From an uncultured Prevotellaceae bacterium (lineage in GTDB: Bacteria > Bacteroidota > Bacteroidia > Bacteroidales > Bacteroidaceae), in the NCBI GenBank assembly GCA_900318775.1, contig ONLY01000014.1, forward strand, positions 1-59,091: DNA of 59,091 nt. The letters run 5' to 3'. Position numbers and translations under genes: made by a program. Positions 33,014-42,165 of the stretch are shown one piece after another. Positions within the stretch are counted from its first letter, which is position 1; the number at the start of each line of letters is the position of its first letter. The notes below the pieces were generated by a model that worked only from the letters and a program-made list of their open reading frames with translations, did no database searches and had not been told where the DNA came from.

Positions 33014-33700
33014 TTATTTCTTTTGTTGAGCAATTCGCTTTGCCTCACGAACTGCCAAATATTCATCCAAGTGTTCTGTGCGGCTCTTTGTGATGCAGAT
33101 GCGGCCTGAACGAACAAACTGTAATACACAATCAAGTTTTTTCAATTCGTTGAACAAATCAATGATATCATTCGTATTACCAGTGATTTCCACTACTGCG
33201 TATGTACTATTGACTTCAATGATACGAGCATCATGAGAACGCACCAAGCTACTAACCTCATGATTCTTCAACATCACAGGTGTACTCAGTTTAAAGAGTG
33301 CTGTTTCATTAATGAATAACTCATCATCTGTATAGAAATGTGCCTGAAGTACTTCAATACGCTTCTCTATCTGGGCTGTTAGAATACGCGCCATACGTTC
33401 ATCGCAATAGGCAGTCACGGTGTATTTATGGGCGCCGGGAGTGCTGGATGCGCATACATTGAGTGATTCAATATTTACTTGACGACGCGTGAATACTGCT
33501 GTGATTTGTGACAACAAACCGGGCACGTTTTCAGAGTAAACCAGAAAAGTATAGAGTTTTGTTGAATCCTGTTCCATTGTTGGAGATTGTTCTTTAATCA
33601 TCTTTTTAGAGGGTTGGTTCTGTTCAAGTACACGCTGGCATTTACCACATGAGGAACACTCACCGCATTGTCCTCCAAAGGTTTTCTTTGTCGTTTGCAT
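33014..33700 (-). CDS. ilvN: Acetolactate synthase small subunit with N-terminal Cys-rich extension
   Basis: The 228-residue regulatory subunit has an ACT domain at about 48-122 (TFLVYSENVPGLLSQITAVF, then RRQVNIESLNVCAS) and the second IlvN domain at about 125-215. ACT domains bind valine and inhibit the IlvB catalytic subunit. The oddity is the front: C12-GE-C15-SS-C18-GK-C21, a CxxCxxCxxC run in MQTTKKTFGGQCGECSSCGK that ordinary IlvN lacks. The start at 33700 overlaps the ilvB stop (TAATG), so the extension is very likely translated; internal ATGs at residues 34 and 42 are alternatives. The cluster could bind Fe-S or zinc (inference). Confidence 0.92.
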   Translation of the reverse strand: MQTTKKTFGGQCGECSSCGKCQRVLEQNQPSKKMIKEQSPTMEQDSTKLYTFLVYSENVPGLLSQITAVFTRRQVNIESLNVCASSTPGAHKYTVTAYCDERMARILTAQIEKRIEVLQAHFYTDDELFINETALFKLSTPVMLKNHEVSSLVRSHDARIIEVNSTYAVVEITGNTNDIIDLFNELKKLDCVLQFVRSGRICITKSRTEHLDEYLAVREAKRIAQQKK

Positions 33701-35394
33701 TATATTTCAAGCAACATTTCGTCAATGTTCGCTCCTGGAGGTGTCATAGGAAGTACATTGTCTTCTTCCTTAATAGCACACTGCAAGAGATATGGACCTG
33801 GAGTTGCAAGCATTTCTTGAATCGCAGCATCAAGGTCAGCTCTTTCAATTACAGTTTTGGATGGAATCCCGTATCCCTTAGCAATCAGTTCGTAGTTTGG
33901 ATTAAGCATGGGCGTGAAAGAGTAACGATGCGCAAAGAACATCTCTTGCCATTGACGCACATTGCCCAAGAAATTGTTGTTCAGCAGAACTATCTTCACA
34001 GGTGCGCCCTGTTCCATAATGGTGCCAAGCTCCTGAATAGTCATTTGTAAACCACCATCTCCAACAAAGAGACACACAGTTCTGTCTGGTGCACCAAAGG
34101 TAGCACCAATGGCTGCAGGAAGGCCAAAGCCCATTGTACCGAGACCACCAGAAGTAACCACAGAACGCGGCTTTGTGAATTTAAAGTAACGGCAAGCCAT
34201 TAATTGATTTTGACCGACGTCAGTAACCATAACACCTTCGTTATTAGCGGCTTCACTCACTTTCCGGATTACTTCACCCATCAACAATGGCCCTTCTGTA
34301 GGATGAAGGGCTTTATCAATTACTTTGTAGTACTCTTTCTCCGCATAAGGTTTAAATCCGTCTATCCATGAAGTATGCTTAGCATCGTCTAACAGATTTG
34401 TCACGGCAGGGAGCGTTTTCTTACAATTACCCAATACCGTCAAATCTACAGGCACATTCTTATTGAATTCAGCCTGATCAATATCGAAATGAATAATCTT
34501 TGCCTGCTTGGCATATGTAGCAAGATTACCCGTCACACGATCATCGAAACGCATGCCAATAGCGATGAGTAGATCACACTGGTTTGTCATCACATTTGGG
34601 CCGAGATTTCCGTGCATTCCAAGAATACCCATATTTAGATAATGATCAGATGGAATAGCAGAGAGTCCTAAGAACGTTGTTCCACATGGGATATCAGCCT
34701 TCTCCAAGAAAGCACGAAGTTCCTCACGCGCATTGCCCAATTCGACTCCTTGGCCTACAAGCACGAAAGGTTTCACGCTATTATTAATCATCTTGGCAGC
34801 ACGTTCAATGTCTGTCATCTCCACGTCTGGCTCGGGCTCATAACTACGAATGAAGTCTACTTTCGCTGGTTCAAAATCAACCATGCCTGTCTGTGCATTC
34901 TTAGCAAAGTCAAGTACCACAGGACCAGGACGACCACTTCGGGCAATGTAGAATGCACGAGAAACAGCCCATGCGATATCTTCAGCACGACGAATCTGAT
35001 AGCTCCACTTGCTGATTGGTGATGTTACACCAACCACGTCAACTTCCTGGAAAGCATCCGTACCCAGCATGGCAACACCCACTTGACCACAAATGACCAC
35101 CATCGGAGTGGAATCAATCATTGCATCAGCAATACCAGTCACGGTGTTTGTAGCACCAGGACCTGATGTCACAATGGCGCACCCTACTTTCCCGCTCACT
35201 CGAGCATAGCCCTGAGCAGCATGTACAGCTCCCTGTTCATGACGGACAAGAATGTGATTCAACGTCTTTTTATGATCATAAAGCGCATCATAAGTAGGCA
35301 TGATGCTTCCGCCCGGATAACCAAAGAGGATATCAACCCCTTCATTTTCCAAAGCACGCATCATCGCTTCTGCACCTGTTATCTTTTCAGTCAT
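33700..35394 (-). CDS. ilvB: Acetolactate synthase large (catalytic) subunit
   Basis: The 564-residue ThDP enzyme condenses two pyruvates, or pyruvate with 2-oxobutyrate. The activating Glu is in HILVRHEQGAVHAAQGYARV. The central FAD-type domain starts near 190. The ThDP-Mg motif is FVGDGGLQMTIQELGTIMEQ, followed by LLNNNFLGNVRQWQEMFF. All catalytic parts are intact. It is second in the ilv unit, 52 bp after ilvD across a CTAGTT repeat gap, and overlaps ilvN by one base. Confidence 0.97.
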   Translation of the reverse strand: MTEKITGAEAMMRALENEGVDILFGYPGGSIMPTYDALYDHKKTLNHILVRHEQGAVHAAQGYARVSGKVGCAIVTSGPGATNTVTGIADAMIDSTPMVVICGQVGVAMLGTDAFQEVDVVGVTSPISKWSYQIRRAEDIAWAVSRAFYIARSGRPGPVVLDFAKNAQTGMVDFEPAKVDFIRSYEPEPDVEMTDIERAAKMINNSVKPFVLVGQGVELGNAREELRAFLEKADIPCGTTFLGLSAIPSDHYLNMGILGMHGNLGPNVMTNQCDLLIAIGMRFDDRVTGNLATYAKQAKIIHFDIDQAEFNKNVPVDLTVLGNCKKTLPAVTNLLDDAKHTSWIDGFKPYAEKEYYKVIDKALHPTEGPLLMGEVIRKVSEAANNEGVMVTDVGQNQLMACRYFKFTKPRSVVTSGGLGTMGFGLPAAIGATFGAPDRTVCLFVGDGGLQMTIQELGTIMEQGAPVKIVLLNNNFLGNVRQWQEMFFAHRYSFTPMLNPNYELIAKGYGIPSKTVIERADLDAAIQEMLATPGPYLLQCAIKEEDNVLPMTPPGANIDEMLLEI

Positions 35395-35408
35395 GTTCTT
35401 TTCGTTGT

Positions 35409-35440
35409 CTAGTTGTCTAGTTATTCTAGTTTTCCTAGTT
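35409..35440. repeat. CTAGTT short tandem repeat in the ilvD-ilvB gap
   Basis: CTAGTT occurs at 35409, 35417, 35426 and 35435 (spacing 8, 9, 9). The array takes up most of the 52-bp gap. Confidence 0.7.
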
Positions 35441-35446
35441 ATGTTT

Positions 35447-37249
35447 TTAGTCTATAATTCTCACACCACCCTTATCAGCACTTGCTACACTTTGAGCATA
35501 TGCACGGAGAGCCTTTGACACAACACGGTTTCGCTTGAGAGGCTGCTGTGAACGTGCTGCCAGTTCCTCATCAGAAAGACGTACGTTTATGCTACGATTT
35601 GGTATATCGATGTCTATGATATCGCCATCCATTATCTTGCCAATGTTACCACCAGATGCAGCCTCTGGAGAGATGTGTCCAATAGAAAGTCCCGATGTAC
35701 CTCCAGAGAAGCGGCCGTCCGTGATGAGGGCACATTCTTTACCCATGTGCATACTCTTAATATAAGATGTTGGGTAGAGCATCTCTTGCATACCAGGACC
35801 ACCCTTTGGACCCTCATGAGTAATAACAACCACATCACCCTTCTTCACTTTACCGCCAAGGATACCTTCACAAGCGTCTTCCTGTGAATCGAACACTACA
35901 GCAGGGCCAGAGAATTTCCAAATGCTTTCATCAACACCAGCAGTCTTCACCACACAACCATCCTGCGCAATGTTACCGAAGAGGATTGCCATACCGCCAT
36001 CCTTCGTATATGCATGTTCAATGTCGCGAATACATCCATTTACACGATCGGTGTCAAGCGTCTCATAATTGGTATTCTGTACACCTAGTTGATTGCAGAA
36101 CACACCTGCAGGAGCGCTGCTGTAAATACGTTTAGCTTCAGGATCTATATTGGCTTTAAGAATTGAATACTTCTCAATATCTTCTGCCAAGGTGGCGCCA
36201 TTCACTCGCTTCACATTCGTATCAATCAGCCCACCCTTTGCCAGCTCTCCGAGCAAATTCAGCATACCGCCTGCACGACCACACTCTTGCACCGAGTATT
36301 TCTGGGAGTTTGGAGCCAATTTGCAAAGGAATGGAGTTTTGCGTGAGAGCTTATCAATATCAGCCATTGTAAAATCCACTCCCGCTTCCTGTGCCACCGC
36401 CAAAAGATGCAACACCGTATTAGTTGAAGCTCCCATTGCAATGTCAAGTGTCATAGCATTAAGGAAAGCCTTACGAGTTGCTATAGAACGTGGAAGCACT
36501 GACTCATCACCATCTTCATAATAGGCGAAAGCATTCTTGACAATCTGACGAGCTGCAGCTTTCATCAGTTCCTTGCGATTCACATGAGTAGCAAGGATAG
36601 TTCCATTGCCTGGCAATGAAAGGCCAATAGCTTCTGTCAAATTGTTCATGGAGTTTGCGGTGAACATACCAGAGCAGCATCCGCAACCAGGGCAAGCACG
36701 ATTCTCCACTTCAGCCAGTTCATCATCGTTCACAGTTGGATCAGCTCCTTTAATCATCGCAGCAATCAAATCCAGATTTTCACCCTTATACTTACCAGCC
36801 TCCATAGGTCCACCACTGACAAATACAGCAGGGATATTCAGACGCATCGCAGCCATCAACATACCTGGAGTAATCTTGTCGCAGTTAGAGATACATATCA
36901 TTGCATCTGCTTTATGGGCATTGCACATGTATTCCACAGAATCTGCAATAATGTCACGTGAAGGTAAAGAATAAAGCATGCCATCATGTCCCATTGCGAT
37001 ACCATCGTCAATAGCAATCGTGTTGAATTCGGCAGCATAGCACCCCATTTTCTCGATTTCAGCTTTCACAATCTGTCCAGCCTCATGCAAATGCGTGTGT
37101 CCAGGAACAAACTGGGTGAAAGAATTGACTATAGCGATAATTGGTTTTCCAAACTGCTCACGCTTCATGCCGTTGGCAACCCATAGAGCACGCGCTCCGG
37201 CCATACGGCGACCTTCAGTGCAGACAGCACTACGTAACTGGTGTTTCAT
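35447..37249 (-). CDS. ilvD: Dihydroxy-acid dehydratase
   Basis: The 600-residue Fe-S enzyme dehydrates dihydroxyisovalerate and dihydroxymethylvalerate. Cluster cysteines lie in [13 protein letters not shown] and [20 protein letters not shown]. The motif [13 protein letters not shown], then [20 protein letters not shown], and [13 protein letters not shown] are the conserved IlvD/Edd C-terminal parts. It is first in the ilv unit and has a promoter at 37361-37368 and a leader of about 100 nt. That leader contains a GGAGC-aac-GCTCC hairpin but no Ile/Val/Leu-rich leader peptide that I can see. Confidence 0.97.
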   Translation of the reverse strand: MKHQLRSAVCTEGRRMAGARALWVANGMKREQFGKPIIAIVNSFTQFVPGHTHLHEAGQIVKAEIEKMGCYAAEFNTIAIDDGIAMGHDGMLYSLPSRDIIADSVEYMCNAHKADAMICISNCDKITPGMLMAAMRLNIPAVFVSGGPMEAGKYKGENLDLIAAMIKGADPTVNDDELAEVENRACPGCGCCSGMFTANSMNNLTEAIGLSLPGNGTILATHVNRKELMKAAARQIVKNAFAYYEDGDESVLPRSIATRKAFLNAMTLDIAMGASTNTVLHLLAVAQEAGVDFTMADIDKLSRKTPFLCKLAPNSQKYSVQECGRAGGMLNLLGELAKGGLIDTNVKRVNGATLAEDIEKYSILKANIDPEAKRIYSSAPAGVFCNQLGVQNTNYETLDTDRVNGCIRDIEHAYTKDGGMAILFGNIAQDGCVVKTAGVDESIWKFSGPAVVFDSQEDACEGILGGKVKKGDVVVITHEGPKGGPGMQEMLYPTSYIKSMHMGKECALITDGRFSGGTSGLSIGHISPEAASGGNIGKIMDGDIIDIDIPNRSINVRLSDEELAARSQQPLKRNRVVSKALRAYAQSVASADKGGVRIID

Positions 37250-37360
37250 ATCTAATGTTAGAGTCTTTTAAATCTTTTTACGCTTATAAGAGGGAGCGTT
37301 GCTCCTACTATATGACGAAACATAGCCTCTCCCACAGTGCGGGAAGGGGATAAAACGATG

Positions 37361-37368
37361 CAAAAGTA
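37361..37368 (-). promoter_or_regulatory. -7 box of the ilvDBNC operon
   Basis: The minus strand reads TACTTTTG, 111 bp upstream of ATG 37249. Confidence 0.55.
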
Positions 37369-37404
37369 CAAATTTTTGTTTACAACTGACACATATTTGG
37401 CAAT

Positions 37405-37448
37405 AAAAAAAGAGTGGAGTCCTATATTTGCCAAGGATTCCACTCATT
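37405..37448. terminator. Terminator downstream of the SGNH hydrolase gene
   Basis: GAGTGGAGTCCT pairs with AGGATTCCACTC (one G-U) around a 10-nt loop; the minus strand continues CTTTTTTTATT. It lies about 210 bp after the SGNH hydrolase stop and separates it from the ilv promoter. The bases between 37449 and 37657 hold nothing recognisable. Confidence 0.75.
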
Positions 37449-37657
37449 TTGTCATTGTTTCTATTCAATCATCTTGCTTTGACAAGACTATTTCTCCCTT
37501 CTTAATGTAAAAACAATACGTATTAACTGTCTATACTTTCAGGCCCTACAGCGCGTAAATCGATTGCCATATAATATATAAATATATGTGATGAGCCTTT
37601 GGGAACAAGTTTGCATGGCGAAACAATATCATACACATATACCATCAAGCAATCCGT

Positions 37658-38332
37658 TCAAGGCTTTGCAAGATACTTCAAGAACCACGCTTTGCCCACT
37701 GGCAAGAAGAGGTCGTGTCCAGCGGCGTTCAGGTGCGCCGTATCGTCTGCTCGCTGAAAATAGCGTTTTCTAAATGCGGCGTCACGCACTTTGATGACAC
37801 ACTTCTTATCGTAGTTCATCAGCACCGGCACATGATGGCGCCTGCACACTTTCTTAATGACTTTGCACACAGACGCAAAACCAGGCCGGTCCACAAACCA
37901 AGGTGTAACATAACCGACACGCGCCTTAGGACAAAGACGCTCAATGTTTGTCAACATCACCTCTAATGAGTCTGCAAACATTTTCAAAGAATCGGCATTT
38001 TCTTTCACCTTGTCGGCATCATTGTGGCCCGCAATAATGAGCACATAATCGGCATCAGGGTCCATGACGGTGTAGCGCTGCCACATGGCTGGTCCGAAAT
38101 TCCAACGCCCATCGTGAGAGCGGTCAAAAGCCACACAAGAACCGTTACGTCCGTAATTTTCGTAGGTATAACCCAATTCCGCCGCCATCTTAGCGTGCCA
38201 TGATTCTGAAGCTGGACGCTGATGATTAGCCACATAGCTATCGCCAAACACATTCAGCACCTTCTGCGCTTGTACCGACATCGTAGCCGTCAGGCCCATT
38301 GCCAATAGAAACAAAGTCAATTTCTTATTCAT
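37658..38332 (-). CDS. Exported SGNH/GDSL hydrolase
   Basis: The 224-residue protein has signal peptide 1-22 (LTATMSVQA-QKV). Its SGNH blocks are VFGDSYVANH (Ser nucleophile), YGRNGSCVAF (Gly block), IIAGHNDADK (HND in place of the usual GxND Asn block) and DTAHLNAAGH (Asp-His pair). SGNH enzymes are esterases or deacetylases on sugars and lipids; no substrate can be read off. It has no clear TAnnTTTG box. A 21-bp tandem array starts about 50-70 bp upstream. Confidence 0.88.
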   Translation of the reverse strand: MNKKLTLFLLAMGLTATMSVQAQKVLNVFGDSYVANHQRPASESWHAKMAAELGYTYENYGRNGSCVAFDRSHDGRWNFGPAMWQRYTVMDPDADYVLIIAGHNDADKVKENADSLKMFADSLEVMLTNIERLCPKARVGYVTPWFVDRPGFASVCKVIKKVCRRHHVPVLMNYDKKCVIKVRDAAFRKRYFQRADDTAHLNAAGHDLFLPVGKAWFLKYLAKP

Positions 38333-38380
38333 GTTCTTCTTTCTTTACGGTATTTATAGATTCCCATGAAAGGGCAATTT

Positions 38381-38485
38381 ATTCAGGTCCGTTTCATTAT
38401 TCATAACTTAAGAACAATTATTCATAACTTGCGAATAATTATTCCAAACTTATGAATAATTGTTCGCAACTTATAAACAACTCAC
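38381..38485. repeat. Tandem array, four 21-bp units plus a partial
   Basis: Cores CATAACTT (38402), CATAACTT (38423), CCAAACTT (38444) and CGCAACTT (38465) are exactly 21 bp apart, each followed by 13 AT-rich bases ending near (A)ATTATT. A partial unit precedes them at 38381. The period equals two helical turns, so every core faces the same side of the DNA. It lies between the ribE stop and the SGNH hydrolase start. Confidence 0.75.
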
Positions 38486-38535
38486 GTACACCATGCGTCG
38501 CAACTCCTGCATACACACAAAGGGTAATGGGCTAT

Positions 38536-39141
38536 TTACTGATCAAATGATTGCAAACGCGCGATGTACTTTCCAATAATGTCGAACTCCAGGTTCACCC
38601 GAGTACCTACTTCCACCTGATGAAAGTTGGTATTGTCGTAAGTATAAGGAATGATGTTCACCTCAAACGAATCATCCTGCGAATTGCACACCGTAAGGCT
38701 CACTCCGTTCACTGTCACACTACCCTTGTCCACAGTCATATAGCCTTTCTTAGCCATCTCGCGATCGAAGATATAACGGAAACGGAACGTATAACTTCCC
38801 TGCTGATCTATCTTTGCCACACATTCTGCAGTCTGGTCCACATGTCCTTGTACAATGTGTCCATCCAGACGACCATTCATCTTCATGGAGCGTTCCACAT
38901 TCACCTTATCGCCAACCTTCAACAGCCCCAAGTTGCTTTTCAGCAATGTCTCTTTCATAGCTGTGACCACATACTTTCCATCGAAAATCTTCACCACCGT
39001 TAGGCAGACACCATTATGAGCCACGCTTTGGTCAATCTTCAGCTCATCTACAAACGAGCACGTCAACGTGAAGTGCATGTTTTCCTGTTCCTTTTCAATC
39101 GCTACAACCGTAGCAAATTCTTCTACAATGCCACTAAACAT
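38536..39141 (-). CDS. ribE: Riboflavin synthase alpha chain
   Basis: The 201-residue enzyme turns two 6,7-dimethyl-8-ribityllumazines into riboflavin. It has two repeated lumazine-binding barrels: MFSGIVEEFATVVAIEKEQ with SVAHNGVCLTVV in the first, and DGHIVQGHVDQTAE with SVTVNGVSLTVCN in the second. ATG 39141 (MFSGIVEE) is the family start; an ATG ten codons upstream lies only a few bases from the expected transcription start. The -7 box at 39169-39176 is divergent from the lipoprotein promoter at 39199. No FMN riboswitch is seen in the 28-bp leader. Confidence 0.95.
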   Translation of the reverse strand: MFSGIVEEFATVVAIEKEQENMHFTLTCSFVDELKIDQSVAHNGVCLTVVKIFDGKYVVTAMKETLLKSNLGLLKVGDKVNVERSMKMNGRLDGHIVQGHVDQTAECVAKIDQQGSYTFRFRYIFDREMAKKGYMTVDKGSVTVNGVSLTVCNSQDDSFEVNIIPYTYDNTNFHQVEVGTRVNLEFDIIGKYIARLQSFDQ

Positions 39142-39168
39142 AGAATCTAAATTATTATTAAAAACATG

Positions 39169-39206
39169 CAAAGATACTCATAATCCCATTAAATTCCATA
39201 ACTTTG
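39169..39206. promoter_or_regulatory. Divergent promoters of ribE and the lipoprotein-GH51 unit
   Basis: The minus strand has TATCTTTG at 39169-39176 for ribE. The plus strand has TAACTTTG at 39199-39206 for the gene at 39247. They are back to back, 22 bp apart. Confidence 0.55.
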
Positions 39207-39246
39207 CATCAAATTATCATATATTAACAGCTAAACAAACAGACAA

Positions 39247-39693
39247 ATGACAACAAGAAACTTCCTAACAATGACATTCCTTACCATCGCTGGGCTGTTC
39301 ACTTTCAGCAGCTGCGATGATGACGAGGCAGAATACCATGCCCCCGTGTATAAAGCAATCACCTTTTCACCCAATCCATGCTATCCAGGAGACAAAGTCA
39401 CAGCCACCGTTTCTTACTCCAAAAAGGGAGAGAATTGGTACTATTACATGCAACGATTCACCCTTGACGGCAATACGATTTTAGAGAGAAACAAAGGAAG
39501 ATCTTCCAACGTTGTCATGCCCGATCCTCCCACATGCACATTCGACGCGCCTGCAGCTGGCACTCATACCTTCATGTTCACATGCGGTCCATCCAGCACT
39601 GTCGGCTCAAACCTCTATCCTGCAAATATAAGTATCACCGCCCAACTGATTGTGAACGATTCCAATAGCGGCAACGACAAGGAGGAAGAATAA
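39247..39693 (+). CDS. Small lipoprotein of unknown function
   Basis: The 148-residue protein has a lipoprotein signal (FLTIAGLFTFSSC, Cys23) followed by an acidic DDDEAE stretch, the kind of signal that often sends Bacteroidetes lipoproteins to the surface. The rest is a probable beta-sandwich (AITFSPNPCYPGDKVTATVS, then WYYYMQRFTLDGNTI). I do not recognise the family. It lies 30 bp before the GH51 gene behind a shared promoter, so a glycan-binding role is possible but unproven. Confidence 0.8.
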   Translation: MTTRNFLTMTFLTIAGLFTFSSCDDDEAEYHAPVYKAITFSPNPCYPGDKVTATVSYSKKGENWYYYMQRFTLDGNTILERNKGRSSNVVMPDPPTCTFDAPAAGTHTFMFTCGPSSTVGSNLYPANISITAQLIVNDSNSGNDKEEE

Positions 39694-39723
39694 AATCAAA
39701 CTCAAACACACCCAATCTATTGT

Positions 39724-42165
39724 ATGCGAAAACTAATCCTGCTGGCAGCTATTACGGCAGCCTCACTGTCTGCTGTAGCCAACCATCCTGATTCCATCTG
39801 GGTACGCCCCGACGTAAAAAGCGGCACACGAGACTTTCAAATTGCTTATTCTATAGATAACCAACATTGGACGCATGTGCCATGCAATCTTTTCGAGAGT
39901 GACTACGGCACATGGGGAAGCGAAAAGAAACTATACTACCCCATCCTCTCTTTCGATGGCAAGACATACCGAACTGTATTCATCCCGAATCTCAAGAACG
40001 GGCAGATAGCAGTGACTGAATCCGAAGATTTTGCCCTGTGGAAGCCCCAAGACTACCCATATGTTTCTCCAAGCGAGTTCCAAAAGATTGTAGCAGAACA
40101 CCAGAAGGCTTCTGAAAGTAACATCATCCGAGTTCCATACAGCGCATTAGAAAACCTTATGGCAAAGAAGATGCGCGCTGACCGTAACGGAGCCTGGGAA
40201 CGAGACAACTTTATAGCTTCAGGCGCACACATCGCTGCTGATGTCACCCCAATCGAAGCAACACTCAAAGTGAACTGGAATGACCATAAAGCTATCTCGC
40301 CAGACCTCATGGGCATCTTCTTTGAAGACATCAGTTATGCAGCAGATGGGGGTCTATATGCAGAACTTATCCAAAACCGAGATTTTGAATACACCGCTGA
40401 TGATCATCAAGGGTGGAATGCACAAACAGCTTGGAGACTTGAAGGCCAAGGCACTACATGGAGCATTGAAACTGCAGCGCCCATTCACAAGAACAATGCC
40501 CACTATTCCACCCTCAAAACGACAACACCAGGAGCCAAGCTCATCAATGAAGGATGGGACGGTATCACTCTCAAGAAAGGAAAGAAATACAACCTTACCC
40601 TCTTCACCAAGGGAGCGGGTTCCTTCCGTGTATCACTCATTAGTAATGGCTCAATCATAGCATCAAAAGTTTTCAAGGCAACAAAAGAATGGAAGCAACA
40701 GAACCGTGTATTAACAGCTTGTTCTTCTGCTGATAAAGCATCATTTGTGATAGAACCACTTGAAGCAAGCAATCTTAGCATTGATTTCATTTCCCTCTTT
40801 CCGCAAGAAACGTTCAAAGGACACACAAACGGGCTTCGGAAAGACCTTGCCGAAGTGATTGCAGACCTAAAGCCACGCTTTGTTCGCTTTCCTGGCGGTT
40901 GCGCTTCTCATGGACAAGGAATTAACAACATCTACCATTGGCAAGCCACAGTGGGCGATATATGGGAACGCCAACCCGACATGAACATCTGGAACTATCA
41001 TCAGACACGCGGACTTGGTTTCTACGAATACTTCTTGTTCTGTGAAGACATCGGCGCAGAGCCTCTCCCAGTATTGGCAGCAGGAGTCCCTTGTCAGAAT
41101 TCATGGAAAGGTGGCGCAGGACAACAAGGCGGCATACCTTTCGAAGCAGACCTCAACGGCAAGCCTTCGCCATACACCTACATGGGCAAGCCTCTCACGA
41201 TGGAAAGCTACCTGCAGGAGCTTATAGACCTTATCGAATGGGCAAACGGTGATGCAAAGACTTCCGCGCTCGCCAAAATTCGTGCGAAGGCTGGTCACCC
41301 CAAACCTTTCAACCTCAAGTACCTTGGCATAGGCAATGAAGATCTCATAAGCGAGACCTTCCTCAAACGTTACCGCTTCCTCATTGACGGCATTCGTAAA
41401 GCACATCCCGAAATTACCATCGTGGGCACAGTCGGTCCTTTCTGGGAAGGAAGTGACTATGAGTACGGTTGGCAAGAGGCTAAGACAAACAACATCCCAA
41501 TAGTGGATGAGCACTACTACAACTCACCCAGCTGGTACTTTCACCATCGCGACTTTTATGATAACTATGACCGCAAAGGCACTAAAGTTTATTTGGGCGA
41601 ATGGGCATCAAAAGGAAACAATGTGAGCAACGCTCTCGTCGAAGCAGCCTACCTGACTCATGTAGAGCGTAATGCAGACGTGGTGGTCATGTCATCTTAT
41701 GCACCGCTATTGGCAAAAGAAGGACACACCAACTGGAACCCTGACCTCATCTATTTCAACAATAAAGAGGTGAAGCCAACTGCCAATTACTACGTACAAC
41801 GTGCATTTGGCCAGAACAATGGTGATGAATATATCTATGCCGACCTGCAAGTGAACGGTGGCAACGATATTAGAGAGCGACTTGACCACTCTGTCGTAAA
41901 AGACAATAAAACAGGGGATATCATCATTAAAGTAGTCAGCCTGTTGCCTAAGGCATCAACCTTAAAGATTCAGTTAGGCGAAGAAGCGTTAAAGGGCTAT
42001 AGCAGCCAAGCAACCCTATCACTCCTTTCCAAAGAGAATGCTCCTGACCGCCAACGCGAATGGGACAAAAACACCACTCGGTCCATCCAAATAAGTGGCG
42101 AGTTCACGCTTGACGTACCGCAGTATTCTGTTTCTGTCATCCGAATCAAACCGACCAAGAACTAA
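39724..42165 (+). CDS. Exported GH51 alpha-L-arabinofuranosidase
   Basis: The 813-residue protein has signal peptide 1-19 (SLSAVA-NHP), an N-terminal extra domain (about 20-175), a CBM4/9-like sandwich (about 225-350, DFEYTADDHQGWNAQTAWRL) and the GH51 barrel (about 360-700; RFPGGCASHGQGI). The acid/base is Glu539 in LGIGNEDL and the nucleophile is Glu626 in YLGEWAS. A C-terminal beta domain follows. The family removes arabinose side chains from arabinoxylan and arabinan. Its stop overlaps the CE2 esterase start (TAATG), so side-chain removal and deacetylation are coupled. Confidence 0.94.
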   Translation: MRKLILLAAITAASLSAVANHPDSIWVRPDVKSGTRDFQIAYSIDNQHWTHVPCNLFESDYGTWGSEKKLYYPILSFDGKTYRTVFIPNLKNGQIAVTESEDFALWKPQDYPYVSPSEFQKIVAEHQKASESNIIRVPYSALENLMAKKMRADRNGAWERDNFIASGAHIAADVTPIEATLKVNWNDHKAISPDLMGIFFEDISYAADGGLYAELIQNRDFEYTADDHQGWNAQTAWRLEGQGTTWSIETAAPIHKNNAHYSTLKTTTPGAKLINEGWDGITLKKGKKYNLTLFTKGAGSFRVSLISNGSIIASKVFKATKEWKQQNRVLTACSSADKASFVIEPLEASNLSIDFISLFPQETFKGHTNGLRKDLAEVIADLKPRFVRFPGGCASHGQGINNIYHWQATVGDIWERQPDMNIWNYHQTRGLGFYEYFLFCEDIGAEPLPVLAAGVPCQNSWKGGAGQQGGIPFEADLNGKPSPYTYMGKPLTMESYLQELIDLIEWANGDAKTSALAKIRAKAGHPKPFNLKYLGIGNEDLISETFLKRYRFLIDGIRKAHPEITIVGTVGPFWEGSDYEYGWQEAKTNNIPIVDEHYYNSPSWYFHHRDFYDNYDRKGTKVYLGEWASKGNNVSNALVEAAYLTHVERNADVVVMSSYAPLLAKEGHTNWNPDLIYFNNKEVKPTANYYVQRAFGQNNGDEYIYADLQVNGGNDIRERLDHSVVKDNKTGDIIIKVVSLLPKASTLKIQLGEEALKGYSSQATLSLLSKENAPDRQREWDKNTTRSIQISGEFTLDVPQYSVSVIRIKPTKN

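Noticed and set aside
37250..37443. ilv leader-peptide attenuator
   Set aside because: The open frames in the ilvD leader have no run of Ile, Val or Leu codons, and no paired terminator/antiterminator precedes ilvD; only a small GGAGC hairpin is present.
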